A stretch of 64,000 nt of DNA from Psychrobacter frigidicola (GCF_007997305.1 NZ_VORZ01000003.1:1-64000), one strand, 5' to 3'. Counted from the stretch's first letter, positions 19,930 through 30,005 are shown. A program made the numbers and translations. Notes: a model not told the origin generated them from the sequence alone.

Positions 19930-22473
19930 ATGACAGTACGCAACAACAAGGTAGTACGCACTAAAAATAAAAAGAGTATGACGATGAGCAGCCGGGTAAC
20001 CGCTGCCTTCGCCATCTCCACGTCTACCTTTGCTATACCTGCATTGGCAGTTAGTATGATCGCAATTAGCAGTAGCGCCTATGCTGACCAGCGTATCAAT
20101 AATGTTTCTGTGATCCAGACAGCGCCTGCTGTTACTCAATTACGTTTAGGGTTTTCAGGTGCACCCGTTTTACCTACCGCCTACCAGCTTGCTGATCCCA
20201 GCCGTTTGGTATTAGATTTTGAAAAGGTGCAAAATGGGCTGACCAGCCGCGCAACTGACTATAATATTGGTATGGTTAATGACGTCACTACCTTAAATAG
20301 TAACAGCACCACCCGTCTTATTGTAGGACTAAAGCAAGAGGGTAATTATTCGACCTCAATCAGTGGTAACGACTTATTATTGACGCTTACTGAAAAGAAC
20401 CGTCCTATTGCGAATAGCTCTGTTGTGAATAGTTCCGTTATCAATAGCCCTGTTGCTAATAGAAGAATCGTCCGCTCAGCAACCGTGACCTCTGTACCGA
20501 TAGTAACGCCGATTGTGACAACATCGACAAGTGTGACGGTTCCTAACGTTATAGTGACACCTAACGTGGTAGTAACCGATAATGATATGTTGACCACGAC
20601 TGCCGTGGTCACGCCTATTATTGAGACCAGTAGCGTGGCTGTCTCGCCCATTATTACAGGCTCTACTACGGTCAAAACGCAAACGCCGGCGGATACAATG
20701 GTAGTACGCGTTAACCCTCTGTTAGACCCTAGACTTGCCTCCTCGCAAGTCAGTCAGCAATACAGCTATGACGGTCTGTCTGCGCTGAATTTTGCAGCAG
20801 GCGGGAATGGTGGTGGTAATATCACAATCGCTCTTGCTAACGAAGCCATTCCAGTAGATGTACAACGCCAAGGCAATAAGTTGGTCGTCCGCCTAACGGG
20901 TAGTACCGTACCTAGAAATTTACTGCGCCGCTTAAACGTTAATAGTGGCCTGGTCAGCAGTATTGATACGAGAAATCAGGGACAAAACGGCGTTATTACG
21001 ATTAATATGACTGGCGATTATGAGTACCAAGCCTTCCAGTCTGGCAATCAGCTGAATATTGGTATCAGTAAGCCTGAACTGTTACGTGAGCTGACCATTG
21101 AAGAAAAAGTCTATACCGGCGAAGCGTTATCGATGGAATTCCAAGATGTTGAGATTCGTAGTGTTCTTGATATCTTAGCCCAGTTTACAGATATGAATAT
21201 CGTGGCGAGTGATTCGGTCGCTGGTAACATTACCTTGCGTCTTATCAATGTGCCTTGGGATCAAGCGCTAGATATCATTCTAAAAAGTAAGAACCTAGGC
21301 AAACGTGAAAACGGCAATGTCATTTTGGTCGCGCCCTCCGTTGAGCTTGCGCAACAAGAAGCGCAGGAACTTGAAGTGCTGCAAGCCGTGGAAGCTTATG
21401 AGCCGCTTCGTACTGAGTATATCCGTCTAAGTTATGCCAAAGCATCTGATGTGCTGAATCTCATCTCTCAAGGTAGTGGGGCATCTGGATCAAGGAATAA
21501 CAATCTTGGCACGACCACGAGCCGTGTTGATGATAATAATACGCTGCTGTCGAATCGTGGTACGGTGACGGTCGATGACCGTACCAATACCTTGATTATC
21601 AAAGATGTACCACGCAGTATCGAAAACATTCATAATCTGATTAGCAAAATCGATATTCCGGTACGTCAGGTAATGATTGAGGCGCGTATTGTTAGTGCCT
21701 CCGATAGCTTTAGTAAAGAGATTGGCGTCCGTTGGGGTATCTTATCGAATGGCGCGGCCAACAACCGTAATCTATTAGTAGGCGGTAGTAACCAGACCAT
21801 AGCGGATCTTAAAGATTTTGATATACAGACCACCACCATTAACGGTCAAACGGTCTCTTATCCTAAATACGATATCAGTCGCCCTGACAACTTAAACGTT
21901 GACTTAGGTATTGCCAACCCAGCAGGACGTATTGCTTTTGGCTTGCTGAGTATGTCAGATGTCATCCTTGATCTTGAACTGTCCGCTCTACAAGCGGACA
22001 ATCGGGGTGAAGTTATCTCGACGCCTAAGATTTTGACTACCGATAAACAAACGGCTAAAGTTTCTTCAGGCACGCAGATTCCTTACCAAGAAGCCGCGGC
22101 CAGTGGGGCGACGTCTACCAGCTTTAAAGAAGCTGCGCTTAGCTTAGAGGCGACGCCAAACATTACCCCTGATGGTAGAATTGGTCTACAGCTTAATATT
22201 ACCAATGGCACGCCGACCATTATTAATGGTCAGGTGGCGATCTCTGAAGACTCTATCACAACCAACGTTATTGTTGAGGATGGTCAGACCATCGTACTTG
22301 GTGGTATCTTTAGAAATCGTACCAGTAATGGGGTGGAAAAAGTACCTTTCTTAGGCGACCTGCCTTATATAGGGCAAGCATTCCGCCGAGATATGCGTAG
22401 TAACGACAAACAAGAATTGCTAATTTTTGTGACCCCTAAACTGATTAACGATGGCATTAGCCGTTTGAATTAA
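19930..22473 (+). CDS. pilQ: Type IV pilus secretin PilQ
   Basis: PilQ forms the outer-membrane channel for the pilus fibre. The 847 residues show a signal sequence with a long basic start (residues 1-52, ending SSAYA-D), an AMIN domain (about 60-135), a Thr/Val/Pro-rich spacer (about 150-260), a second AMIN domain (about 280-390), an STN/N0 domain (about 400-475), an N1 domain and the secretin core (about 570-845, with VPFLGDLPYIGQAFR). GAGGAATAAGTA precedes the ATG. The spacer is longer and more repetitive than in textbook PilQ. Confidence 0.96.
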   Translation: MTVRNNKVVRTKNKKSMTMSSRVTAAFAISTSTFAIPALAVSMIAISSSAYADQRINNVSVIQTAPAVTQLRLGFSGAPVLPTAYQLADPSRLVLDFEKVQNGLTSRATDYNIGMVNDVTTLNSNSTTRLIVGLKQEGNYSTSISGNDLLLTLTEKNRPIANSSVVNSSVINSPVANRRIVRSATVTSVPIVTPIVTTSTSVTVPNVIVTPNVVVTDNDMLTTTAVVTPIIETSSVAVSPIITGSTTVKTQTPADTMVVRVNPLLDPRLASSQVSQQYSYDGLSALNFAAGGNGGGNITIALANEAIPVDVQRQGNKLVVRLTGSTVPRNLLRRLNVNSGLVSSIDTRNQGQNGVITINMTGDYEYQAFQSGNQLNIGISKPELLRELTIEEKVYTGEALSMEFQDVEIRSVLDILAQFTDMNIVASDSVAGNITLRLINVPWDQALDIILKSKNLGKRENGNVILVAPSVELAQQEAQELEVLQAVEAYEPLRTEYIRLSYAKASDVLNLISQGSGASGSRNNNLGTTTSRVDDNNTLLSNRGTVTVDDRTNTLIIKDVPRSIENIHNLISKIDIPVRQVMIEARIVSASDSFSKEIGVRWGILSNGAANNRNLLVGGSNQTIADLKDFDIQTTTINGQTVSYPKYDISRPDNLNVDLGIANPAGRIAFGLLSMSDVILDLELSALQADNRGEVISTPKILTTDKQTAKVSSGTQIPYQEAAASGATSTSFKEAALSLEATPNITPDGRIGLQLNITNGTPTIINGQVAISEDSITTNVIVEDGQTIVLGGIFRNRTSNGVEKVPFLGDLPYIGQAFRRDMRSNDKQELLIFVTPKLINDGISRLN

Positions 22474-22532
22474 TCGTTTTTATGAACACTCAAAGCGTCT
22501 ACTATCCTTAAAAGTCTTTATTAATAATGACA

Positions 22533-22570
22533 CCATAAAAAAGCAAGCCCACGCGCTTGCTTTTTTATGG
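22533..22570 (+). terminator. Terminator of pilMNOPQ
   Basis: CCATAAAAAAGCAAGC and GCTTGCTTTTTTATGG form a perfect 16-pair stem with loop CCACGC. Being symmetrical, it could work in both directions, though only the plus-strand operon ends here. Confidence 0.9.
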
Positions 22571-22675
22571 CCTAGCACTTGATGATAGCTGACATTTACT
22601 GTTAATAATCAACGCACGTTACTAGCCAGAATATCGATGACGTTGTATGATAGGGAATTTATTCGAGTGAGTGTT

Positions 22676-23248
22676 ATGTTGGAGGAACTACCATCGGTAT
22701 TCTTAGTCGGACCAATGGGCGCAGGGAAGACCACCATAGGCCGGTTGCTTGCTAAGCAATTAGGGCGTGAGTTCGTGGACAGCGATTGGTATGTGGAGGC
22801 GCAAACGGGCGCTGATATTCCGTGGATATTTGCTAAAGAAGGCGAAGCGGGATTTCGAGAGCGTGAGACTCGTGCAATTGATGAGCTGACACAGCAGGAA
22901 CAAATTGTACTGGCGACAGGTGGCGGCGCAGTGATGAGTGCTGAAAATCGTGAGTTTTTGCATCAGCGCGGTATTGTTATTTACTTAAATGCGCCCGTTG
23001 ATGTGCAAATGTCACGTACGGCTAAAGACAAGTCGCGTCCGCTATTGCAGCAACCCAATCCTAGAAAGATCTTGCATGACCTATATCGTATTCGTGACCC
23101 TTTGTATCGGCAAGTGGCGCATATTATTATGCCGACAGGTCATACCTATCCGCGGCATATGGTGCACCAACTGTTGCAGTTGCTAGTGCCATTTTCTGCC
23201 TCTACCTCTATTATGCCAGACCCAAAATTATCTGAAGATGAATTATAA
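22676..23248 (+). CDS. aroK: Shikimate kinase
   Basis: Shikimate kinase phosphorylates shikimate with ATP in aromatic amino-acid synthesis. The protein has the P-loop GPMGAGKT (residues 12-19), the DSDWYVE substrate/Mg segment, RERE and the GGG motif. The frame is open back to an ATG at 22637, but those 13 residues are unlike the family; the ATG at 22676 (190 residues) gives a normal N-terminus. Neither start has a strong ribosome site. aroB follows by 46 bases. Confidence 0.95.
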   Translation: MLEELPSVFLVGPMGAGKTTIGRLLAKQLGREFVDSDWYVEAQTGADIPWIFAKEGEAGFRERETRAIDELTQQEQIVLATGGGAVMSAENREFLHQRGIVIYLNAPVDVQMSRTAKDKSRPLLQQPNPRKILHDLYRIRDPLYRQVAHIIMPTGHTYPRHMVHQLLQLLVPFSASTSIMPDPKLSEDEL

Positions 23249-23294
23249 TTAACCTATTAAAGGCCTTTAGTTAAAGTGTCTTTAGGAGCATTTT

Positions 23295-24431
23295 ATGATA
23301 ACGCCGCTATTTTATGATGAGCTAACGGTACATACGCAGAGCCATGACTATCCGATTGTCATTACTGAAAGCACTATTGGAAAAAATAGTGCTGGAAAAG
23401 ATAGTAGCGAAATAAGCAACATGGCTGCACAAGTTACTCCTTATATTCATGGTCAACAGGTGTTGATTGTGACCAATGAGACGGTTGCGCCACTATATTT
23501 GCAGCCGTTACAAGATCAGCTGGCAGAGCAGTTTACAGTGGCCGTTTGCGTGCTGGCAGATGGCGAGCAATATAAAAATCAAGCCAGTATTAATCAGATT
23601 TATGATGTACTAATGGCGCAGCACTTTAACCGTGATGTCACACTGATTGCGCTTGGCGGCGGTGTGGTGGGGGACATGACCGGTTTTGCCGCAGCCAGCT
23701 TTATGCGTGGGGTAAATTTTATTCAAATTCCGACCACAGTATTGTCGCAAGTGGACTCCAGCGTTGGTGGTAAAACAGGCATCAACCATCCGCAAGGTAA
23801 AAACATGATTGGCGCTTTTTGGCAGCCACAAATGGTACTGGCAGATATGAGCACTTTACGAACGTTGCCAGCGCGTGAGTTATCAGCAGGACTGGCTGAA
23901 GTCATTAAATACGCCTTGATTATGGATGTGGATTTTTTAACATGGCTTGAGCAGAATTTGCCTGCGATGTTGGCTCTTGATTTAGCAATACTGGGTGAAG
24001 CGGTAAAACGCTGCTGCCAGTATAAAGCCGATATTGTCGCCCAAGATGAGCGCGAATCTGGTATTCGAGCCATACTAAACTTTGGCCACACGTTCGGTCA
24101 TGTGATCGAAACGCACGAAGGCTATGGGAATTGGTTACATGGTGAGGCGGTTGCTGCTGGCATGGTACAAGCGGCTGAGCTGTCACAAAAGCTTGGCTGG
24201 TTAAGCCTTGATGACGTGGCACGTATTAAGCGTGTTTTGACCTTAGCAAAATTACCCATTACGCCGCCACCCATCGCGATTGATACGGCTTTAAATTTAA
24301 TGGGTCACGATAAAAAAGTGAAACAGGGACAAATACGTCTGATTTTGTTAAAATCACTAGGTGACGCTGTATTAACGGCTGACTTTGACGAATCGTTGCT
24401 CATCGATGTACTGTCACAACACACCCAATAA
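23295..24431 (+). CDS. aroB: 3-dehydroquinate synthase
   Basis: AroB makes 3-dehydroquinate from DAHP with NAD and a metal, the second step of the shikimate pathway. The 378 residues carry the NAD-binding [11 protein letters not shown], the [10 protein letters not shown] stretch and metal ligands in [10 protein letters not shown] and HGEAVA. A Ser/Lys-rich insert of some 15 residues sits near residues 28-45. TAGGAG precedes the ATG. The aroK-aroB order, followed by a SPOR-protein gene, matches the E. coli aroK-aroB-damX layout. Confidence 0.98.
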   Translation: MITPLFYDELTVHTQSHDYPIVITESTIGKNSAGKDSSEISNMAAQVTPYIHGQQVLIVTNETVAPLYLQPLQDQLAEQFTVAVCVLADGEQYKNQASINQIYDVLMAQHFNRDVTLIALGGGVVGDMTGFAAASFMRGVNFIQIPTTVLSQVDSSVGGKTGINHPQGKNMIGAFWQPQMVLADMSTLRTLPARELSAGLAEVIKYALIMDVDFLTWLEQNLPAMLALDLAILGEAVKRCCQYKADIVAQDERESGIRAILNFGHTFGHVIETHEGYGNWLHGEAVAAGMVQAAELSQKLGWLSLDDVARIKRVLTLAKLPITPPPIAIDTALNLMGHDKKVKQGQIRLILLKSLGDAVLTADFDESLLIDVLSQHTQ

Positions 24432-24540
24432 AGCGTGATACTAACCGATATAGTAGGTAAACGATTCGGTCAGATTAGTAATACTAGATGTTCCAATGTG
24501 ACTGTTTGTTTGACAAGCTTCTATTTACATAGAAACTATT

Positions 24541-24588
24541 ATTTGTTTAAAAACCATTTGTTTAAAAGCCACTATTTAGTTAAAAGTT
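24541..24588 (+). repeat. Three tandem 15-base repeats upstream of the SPOR gene
   Basis: ATTTGTTTAAAAACC (24541-24555) and ATTTGTTTAAAAGCC (24556-24570) differ at one base. After ACT, a degenerate third copy ATTTAGTTAAAAGTT (24574-24588) follows. The array ends 60 bases before the gene start. Confidence 0.7.
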
Positions 24589-24647
24589 ATTAGGTTTCTT
24601 AGACTTTTTATTTGCATGTTTCATTATATTTTACCAAGGATACCTTC

Positions 24648-25682
24648 ATGGCAGCACCGAGCACGACGACTCGCCCCGCGAGCAAGTCATATCGCCGCCA
24701 AGCAATAATATGGCTGTTGATGACCTTGCTGCTCGGGATCGCCACTGCGCTGCTTTGGATGTTTACCCAGACGCCAGCGGTTGGTGCCAAAATCGATAAC
24801 GCGCCTATCACTGCACCAGAAGCGTTGGGTGCTGAGCTTGAGCAGCCCTTATCTATCGCAGCTCTACATGAGCTGGATACGGATGTGCAGCCGATTAATT
24901 TTGAAGAAACTGTCCGCGACTTACGCAACTATCCTGATGAGTTTAAAGACAAGCGTTATCTACTGGCTAATAAAGGCAAATGGACAGTACAGGTGATGAA
25001 TGTTGGCGAGAATGACGTTATCGTCAGTTATTTAGAAGGTCGTGAAGACCGTGCGAAGTTCTCCTATTTTCGATACCGTGATGAGGACAATCAGCTGCGT
25101 TATATGCTCACTTATGGCATTATGGGTAGCCCGCAAGAGGCAGTTGGTGCTGCCAAGCTGATAGATTTTGGCTTACCTGCTGATGTACGGGTGCTGCCAG
25201 AAGAGATTAATCGTTATGTCAGTATTATTGATAATTATGAGCGTCCTTTACCGATTAAAGACTTGAGCACTAGACGCTCACGTGCTGTTAAGCTAAGACC
25301 GACCAAGCGTGAAGTGCCAGTGCGTCAAAGACCACAAGCGCCTAAGAAGAGTAATAACAGCGATTCGAGCGCTCGCAATAAAGATGAGAGTAGCCGCAAG
25401 AGCAATAGCGGTAACGATAGTATCAAGCAGTCAGCAGACACGTCTGCTACCTTCAATGTCAATGAAGAGCGCACGCTCTCATCCGATACAGATGCCACTT
25501 CGAACTCTAAAGATGGCGATAAGTCACGCAAGTCTGAGCAAGACAGTAAAAAACCGCCAGTGGTTGCTACGCCTAAACCGCCAAGCTCCGCTAGCAACCC
25601 CACTACGGATAGCAAAAAATCAGATGCTGACAAAAATAGTAGTGATAGCATGAAAGAGCTGATACAGGAAAAATCTAATTAA
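24648..25682 (+). CDS. DamX-like SPOR-domain membrane protein
   Basis: The 344-residue protein has a short cytoplasmic start, one membrane segment (about residues 19-40) and a domain at about 110-192 with the SPOR pattern (KWTVQVMNVG, then RYMLTYGIMGSPQEAVGAAKL). SPOR domains bind denuded septal peptidoglycan. The tail (about 205-344) is Ser/Lys/Asp-rich and probably disordered. In E. coli damX is inside-out by comparison, with its SPOR domain at the end. The start at 24648 has AAGGA 8 bases upstream; an in-frame ATG at 24612 has none. The position after aroB supports a DamX-like role in division, but that is inference. Confidence 0.7.
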   Translation: MAAPSTTTRPASKSYRRQAIIWLLMTLLLGIATALLWMFTQTPAVGAKIDNAPITAPEALGAELEQPLSIAALHELDTDVQPINFEETVRDLRNYPDEFKDKRYLLANKGKWTVQVMNVGENDVIVSYLEGREDRAKFSYFRYRDEDNQLRYMLTYGIMGSPQEAVGAAKLIDFGLPADVRVLPEEINRYVSIIDNYERPLPIKDLSTRRSRAVKLRPTKREVPVRQRPQAPKKSNNSDSSARNKDESSRKSNSGNDSIKQSADTSATFNVNEERTLSSDTDATSNSKDGDKSRKSEQDSKKPPVVATPKPPSSASNPTTDSKKSDADKNSSDSMKELIQEKSN

Positions 25683-25727
25683 AAGATAAATCGGCGAAGT
25701 AACAAGGTGGTTATTTGATAAGACCCT

Positions 25728-25770
25728 CATAAAAACCTCGCCAAATGAAACGTTTGGCGGGGTTTTTTAT
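25728..25770 (+). terminator. Terminator after the SPOR gene
   Basis: CATAAAAAACC..CGCCAAA pairs with TTTGGCGG..GGTTTTTTATG around TGAAACG, a long stem with a run of T. From here to 26046 the DNA is AT-rich, with no gene seen. Confidence 0.9.
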
Positions 25771-26046
25771 GATTCTTATTTATTATTGCTTAAAAAACAT
25801 AAAAATAACTCTGCTCAAGAATATGAGAGTTTTCTGCTGTTCAGTTTGATAAAGCTTTAGACGGTTTGCGGCTAGGCAGGGATTAAGTTTTTTGTATCTT
25901 TTGCTGGCATGCTTTGATTTTTAATGCCTTTTGTCTTTTAATGGGTAAAAGGTGTTATTTCTCTACAATAATATGATGCTATATTTTATTTACTGAGATT
26001 AACTATTTCGCCTTTAAAAAGTTTTAATTAACGAGAGTATCCCTGC

Positions 26047-27315
26047 GTGAAACTGACTATGTGGCAACGATTTACAGCTCCTCTTGTTGAGCCTTATGCG
26101 CGCTATCAGCATGCCGACATCTTACACGCCATACGCTTGGGTGTGGCAGTATTAACTGCGCTGTTGCTGAATAAAATCACTCATTTACCACATGGGGAGT
26201 GGACGACCATTACGGTGTTCGTTATTTTAGGCTTATTACAATACCAAGGGGCGATTTATACCAAGGCTAAAGAGCGGATACTCGGTACAGTGCTTGGGGT
26301 AGTCGTTGGGTTGGGGTTTCTATGGCTTAGTCAAGATATTGGCACATGGCTGTGGCTATATTATGTGCTCATTAGTATCATCAGTGGCCTCATTGGTTAT
26401 ATAGCGGTGAAACAACTGGGTTATATTGGTTTGCTGACAGGCATTACGATGCTGATGATTGTCTCAAGTCCCGACCACAGTAATATTGCTCAAGATGGTT
26501 TGTATCGCGCGTTTAATATTTTATTTGGCGCAGGCGTGGCAGTAGCAGCAACCTTAATTTTACCTCTGAAATCAACGTTGATGTACCGGTTCTTATTGGC
26601 CAGTAACCTTGACGCTTGTAGTAATTTATATGCGGGCGTGGGTAACCATATCGATGCTGAGACCTTGACGGTTAAGCCTTTTCAGTATGCCAACGTTAGC
26701 AGTGTAGCGGATGTGTCTGGTGCTGCTCATACCACCAGTAGCACTCATATCAATTATCATACTGGCGCTATCCCAGACGTGCCGGTCAATAAAGCCTTGG
26801 TCAAGGCACTACAGCAGATTAATAAGAGGCTGCTCGCAATGCGCCCGCATATTCCTGCGACCGCTAGCGAATCAGGGATTAGTAAGGAGACAATAGAGAC
26901 CATTCAGCGTACCCATCGTAATATGATAGGGACGATTGATTTATTGTTAACGGCCGCGCCGCGCTTGGCAAATATCGAGATTGACGATGACAATCATATT
27001 TTGCTGATGCACTATCAGCATGAGCTGACGCAAGCAATGCGCCATATGGCAGCCGTACTGCGTAGTCCAAATGATGAAGTGTTTCGCCCCATTACCCGTA
27101 TTGCGGTGTCTGAGTATCCGAGCGTTCAACACTTAGCCTTTGAATGGCAAGGCTATTTTTGGTTAACTCAGACCTTACAATCTCAATTACAGCAGCTGAG
27201 CGACTTACTACAGACTCATAAACCACGTTGGTTTGCCGCCTCTGGTCTTCGATATCAGCGCCGTGAACAGCACCGTATTGAAAAGAAAGGTAGCGAGACC
27301 GACTTACATTTATAG
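26047..27315 (+). CDS. FUSC-family inner-membrane protein (aromatic-acid exporter type)
   Basis: The 422-residue protein begins with about 20 polar residues, then a block of roughly six membrane segments (about 28-180) including the family-like HGEWTTITVFVILG and YTKAKERILGTVLG. A long soluble, helical C-terminal half (about 185-422) follows. This is the layout of the FUSC/ArAE families, some of which export hydroxylated aromatic acids or fusaric acid. Substrate is unknown here. GTG at 26047 is chosen because GAGAG lies about 10 bases upstream; an ATG 12 bases later is possible. No membrane-fusion partner is adjacent. Confidence 0.75.
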   Translation: MKLTMWQRFTAPLVEPYARYQHADILHAIRLGVAVLTALLLNKITHLPHGEWTTITVFVILGLLQYQGAIYTKAKERILGTVLGVVVGLGFLWLSQDIGTWLWLYYVLISIISGLIGYIAVKQLGYIGLLTGITMLMIVSSPDHSNIAQDGLYRAFNILFGAGVAVAATLILPLKSTLMYRFLLASNLDACSNLYAGVGNHIDAETLTVKPFQYANVSSVADVSGAAHTTSSTHINYHTGAIPDVPVNKALVKALQQINKRLLAMRPHIPATASESGISKETIETIQRTHRNMIGTIDLLLTAAPRLANIEIDDDNHILLMHYQHELTQAMRHMAAVLRSPNDEVFRPITRIAVSEYPSVQHLAFEWQGYFWLTQTLQSQLQQLSDLLQTHKPRWFAASGLRYQRREQHRIEKKGSETDLHL

Positions 27316-27334
27316 TTGAACACTCATAAATAAC

Positions 27335-27370
27335 AAAAAAACGCTGACCGTTTAAGGCCAACGTTTTTTT
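27335..27370. terminator. Shared terminator between convergent genes
   Basis: AAAAAAACGCTGACC and AGGCCAACGTTTTTTT pair (with G-T pairs) around a short loop. T-runs on both strands let it serve the FUSC gene and the convergent binding-protein gene. Confidence 0.75.
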
Positions 27371-27396
27371 GATGAGTAAAGGTTCAATATTAATAC

Positions 27397-28518
27397 TTAA
27401 CGACTGGTTTTTAATTTATCCCAATACTGCTGATACACTTGCAGGGCCTCATCACCGATATCTTCTTGGAACTCTGCCTTTGCCAACACCGCTTGGCTAG
27501 GATAGATGACGGGGTTATTTCTAACATTTTCTGGCATCATCTCACGTGCTGCTATGTTAGGCGAGGCATAACCAATTTCTTCACTAACTATTTTCGCGTT
27601 TTCAGGGCGCAGTAAATAGTCGATAAATTTATGTGCCGCATCGACGTGCTTAGCGTTTTTAGGAATAACAAAGTTATCCATCCATAATATCGCCCCTTCA
27701 GTGGGGTATTTATAAACCAGACTGGTCAAGCCTTCGTTATTAGCCATCACTGCTTCACCATTCCATGTCATACCGATGTTAGTTTCGCCTTCGATATACG
27801 GGATACGGGTGGCATCTGAGTTAAAAGTTTTGACATTAGACATTAAGGTCGTGAGTTTATCGTATGCTGCTTTAATCTCCTCAGGATTTTTGCTATTACC
27901 TGAATGGCCAAGCGTCAAAAGCGCCATACCAAACACTTCGCGCATATCATTCATGAGCATCACCTGATTTTTATATTCAGGACGCCACAAATCATTCCAG
28001 CTATTAACAGTCGCGGGGTCAAAGACGTCGCCATTAATGGCCAATCCTGTACTGCCCCACATGTATGGAATTGAGTACTTATTCTCAGGATCCACTTTGG
28101 TATTGGTAAATGAGGTATCAAGATTCTTAAAGTTACTCAGCTTCGATTGATCCAACTCTTGTAGTAACCCTTCTTTTGCCATCTTTTCAACATAATATGT
28201 CGAGGGAATAGCAAGGTCATATTGGCTGGAATCATCGAGTAATTTTAGTTTGGCGTACATCGCCTCATTAGAGTCAAAGGTAGTGTAATTAACGCTAATA
28301 CCAGTCTCTTTTTTGAAGCCATCTAGAATCTCTTGCGGCATATACTCCGACCAGTTATAGAGATTCAGAGTCTCAGCACTGGCGGCAGTACCATCAGCAG
28401 CTGTATTGTCAGAGTTGCTACAGCTAGCAAGCACTACTCCAATAGCAGCGCATAATAGTGCTTTTGGCATCAGGCGAGTAGTCGTTTTTATAGACGAATG
28501 AGATGATAGACGAGGCAA
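27397..28518 (-). CDS. Polyamine ABC transporter substrate-binding lipoprotein (PotD/PotF type)
   Basis: Periplasmic polyamine-binding proteins deliver spermidine or putrescine to an ABC importer. The mature part opens LNLYNWSEYMPQEILDGF and ends YQQYWDKLK, typical of PotD/PotF. A lipoprotein signal ends LASC (C33). TTG at 28518 is preferred (373 residues): AGGAG stands exactly 7 bases before it, whereas the in-frame ATG at 28563 has no ribosome site. No permease or ATPase genes are near, so it is an orphan binding protein. The ligand cannot be told from sequence alone. Confidence 0.88.
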   Translation of the reverse strand: MPRLSSHSSIKTTTRLMPKALLCAAIGVVLASCSNSDNTAADGTAASAETLNLYNWSEYMPQEILDGFKKETGISVNYTTFDSNEAMYAKLKLLDDSSQYDLAIPSTYYVEKMAKEGLLQELDQSKLSNFKNLDTSFTNTKVDPENKYSIPYMWGSTGLAINGDVFDPATVNSWNDLWRPEYKNQVMLMNDMREVFGMALLTLGHSGNSKNPEEIKAAYDKLTTLMSNVKTFNSDATRIPYIEGETNIGMTWNGEAVMANNEGLTSLVYKYPTEGAILWMDNFVIPKNAKHVDAAHKFIDYLLRPENAKIVSEEIGYASPNIAAREMMPENVRNNPVIYPSQAVLAKAEFQEDIGDEALQVYQQYWDKLKTSR

Positions 28519-28859
28519 ATTGTTTCTCCTAAAATAAGACAAATCGGCAGAAAAGGGATGCATAGTAGAAATTCGGCTGTTATATAAATAGCCATAATTA
28601 TATTGATATGGTCACTATATACTGACATTTAAAGGGTAACGGCTTGAATTCACTTGGCTTTGTATTGGCATCATACTTACATTTCTAGCCAATAGATGTA
28701 TCAACAGAGCGAGTATGAGGCTACATAATGATAATGAGCAACCATGCTACGATAGATGTTGTTTTGCATTTAGTCGTTTACAGCATTAGATTTTTGCTTT
28801 TAAGAATGGGCTATTAAAATGGAATGTTTAATAAAAAATATAACAAAGGACAATATATT
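28519..28859. promoter_or_regulatory. Divergent intergenic region
   Basis: About 340 AT-rich bases between the binding-protein gene and the broken dehydrogenase gene. Promoters for both must lie here, but I see no clear operator. Confidence 0.35.
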
Positions 28860-29657
28860 ATGAGTCAGAGTCAGACTACCATACCAGCATTATTAACCGA
28901 TAAAGTTGCTATTGTCACCGGTAGCAGCCGTGGTCTTGGTGCACAAATCGCCCAGCAGATGGCAGCAGCAGGGGCAAGTGTTTGCGTCAATTACCTTAAT
29001 AGTAAAAAGGCGGCTGAAACGGTCGTTGCTAATATCAAAGCGGCAGGCGGGCAGGCGTTTGCTTATCAGGGCGATGTGACTAACCTTTAGCAAATGCAGG
29101 GAATGGTGGCTGAAGTGATTAAACGTTTCGGACGTATCGATATATTAGTTAATAACGCCTTGCCAAGCTATCAGTTTAATCCGAGCGCGGATTACACCAG
29201 TATCGAAACCGTTAAATGGGCGCATTTTTCTCAGCAAATAGACGGTATTGTCAAAGGTGCAGTCAACACCGTACAAGCGGTATTGCCGCAAATGAAAGCC
29301 CAGCAGATGGGTAAAATTATCAATATCTCAACCAACCTTGTTTATAATCCGGTCGTGACTTATTACGACTATACCACCGCAAAATCTGCGCTCATTGGAC
29401 TAACACGCAACTTAGCGGCAGAGCTTGGGCAATACGGTATTCGGGTTAACTTGCTGGCAGGTGGACTACTAAAAACCACTGATGCCAGTAGCTTGACGAC
29501 TGAAGATGTGTTCGATTATATCGCCACCACCACACCATTACGCCAAGCAACCTCGGTTGAGGACTTCGCTAATTCGGTATTATTAATGGCACCTGATTTA
29601 AGCGCAGCGATCACTGGTCAATCTATCGCCGTTGATGGCGGTCTAACCATGCCCTAA
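28860..29657 (+). pseudogene. Short-chain dehydrogenase/reductase interrupted by an amber codon
   Basis: Translation from the ATG at 28860 (AAAGGA upstream) gives the Rossmann TGSSRGLG motif and runs to a TAG at 29088-29090. The same frame continues at once with QMQGMVAEVIKRFGRIDILVNNA, the catalytic serine in INIST, the YTTAK active-site pair and a normal end (VDGGLTMP). Apart from that one codon, the roughly 265-residue FabG-like enzyme is intact with no frameshift. A single C-to-T change of CAG would explain it. It may be a very recent pseudogene, or be made by readthrough. Confidence 0.85.
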
Positions 29658-29741
29658 AGAAACTATTATGAGGCCTTAAATAAATCTCAAAGACTAAATA
29701 GTTATTAATTAAATTTGATTTGGAAGTACGAGAGAGACAAG

Positions 29742-30005
29742 ATGAATAATCGAAAAATTGCTGGAATTATCACTGCTGTCATCGGCATGTCTGCCATTAT
29801 GGCTTTTTTTAATGCAGGAATGTCAGTACCGGTTCTTAGATGGCCACTAGAAGCCTATTTGGGTGTGGCATTTACCATTGCTTGGCTCACCAGAATGCCG
29901 TCATGGCTGGCTTATGTGCTTGCGGCTTTAATATTTGTGCTGATTGCTTTCGCATTCTATAAGCTTGGCAGTTGGATATATGGACTCGTAGCAGGAAAGG
30001 GTTGA
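29742..30005 (+). CDS. Small membrane protein, unknown function
   Basis: The 87-residue product begins MNNRKIAGIITAVIGM and has two or three hydrophobic segments (about 6-26, 38-52, 54-78). GAGAGA stands just before the ATG at 29742; the frame opens further upstream at 29715 without a ribosome site. I do not recognise the family. It lies between the broken dehydrogenase and the AbgT transporter, about 300 bases from the latter, so it is probably a separate unit. Confidence 0.6.
   Translation: MNNRKIAGIITAVIGMSAIMAFFNAGMSVPVLRWPLEAYLGVAFTIAWLTRMPSWLAYVLAALIFVLIAFAFYKLGSWIYGLVAGKG

Noticed and set aside
20346..20682. Minus-strand frames over the pilQ spacer, rich in Thr/Val or Arg/His
   Set aside because: They come from the repetitive codons of the PilQ spacer and have no independent support.
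25309..25653. Overlapping frames on both strands over the SPOR protein tail
   Set aside because: The low-complexity Ser/Lys tail leaves other frames open. The SPOR frame has the ribosome site and the domain.
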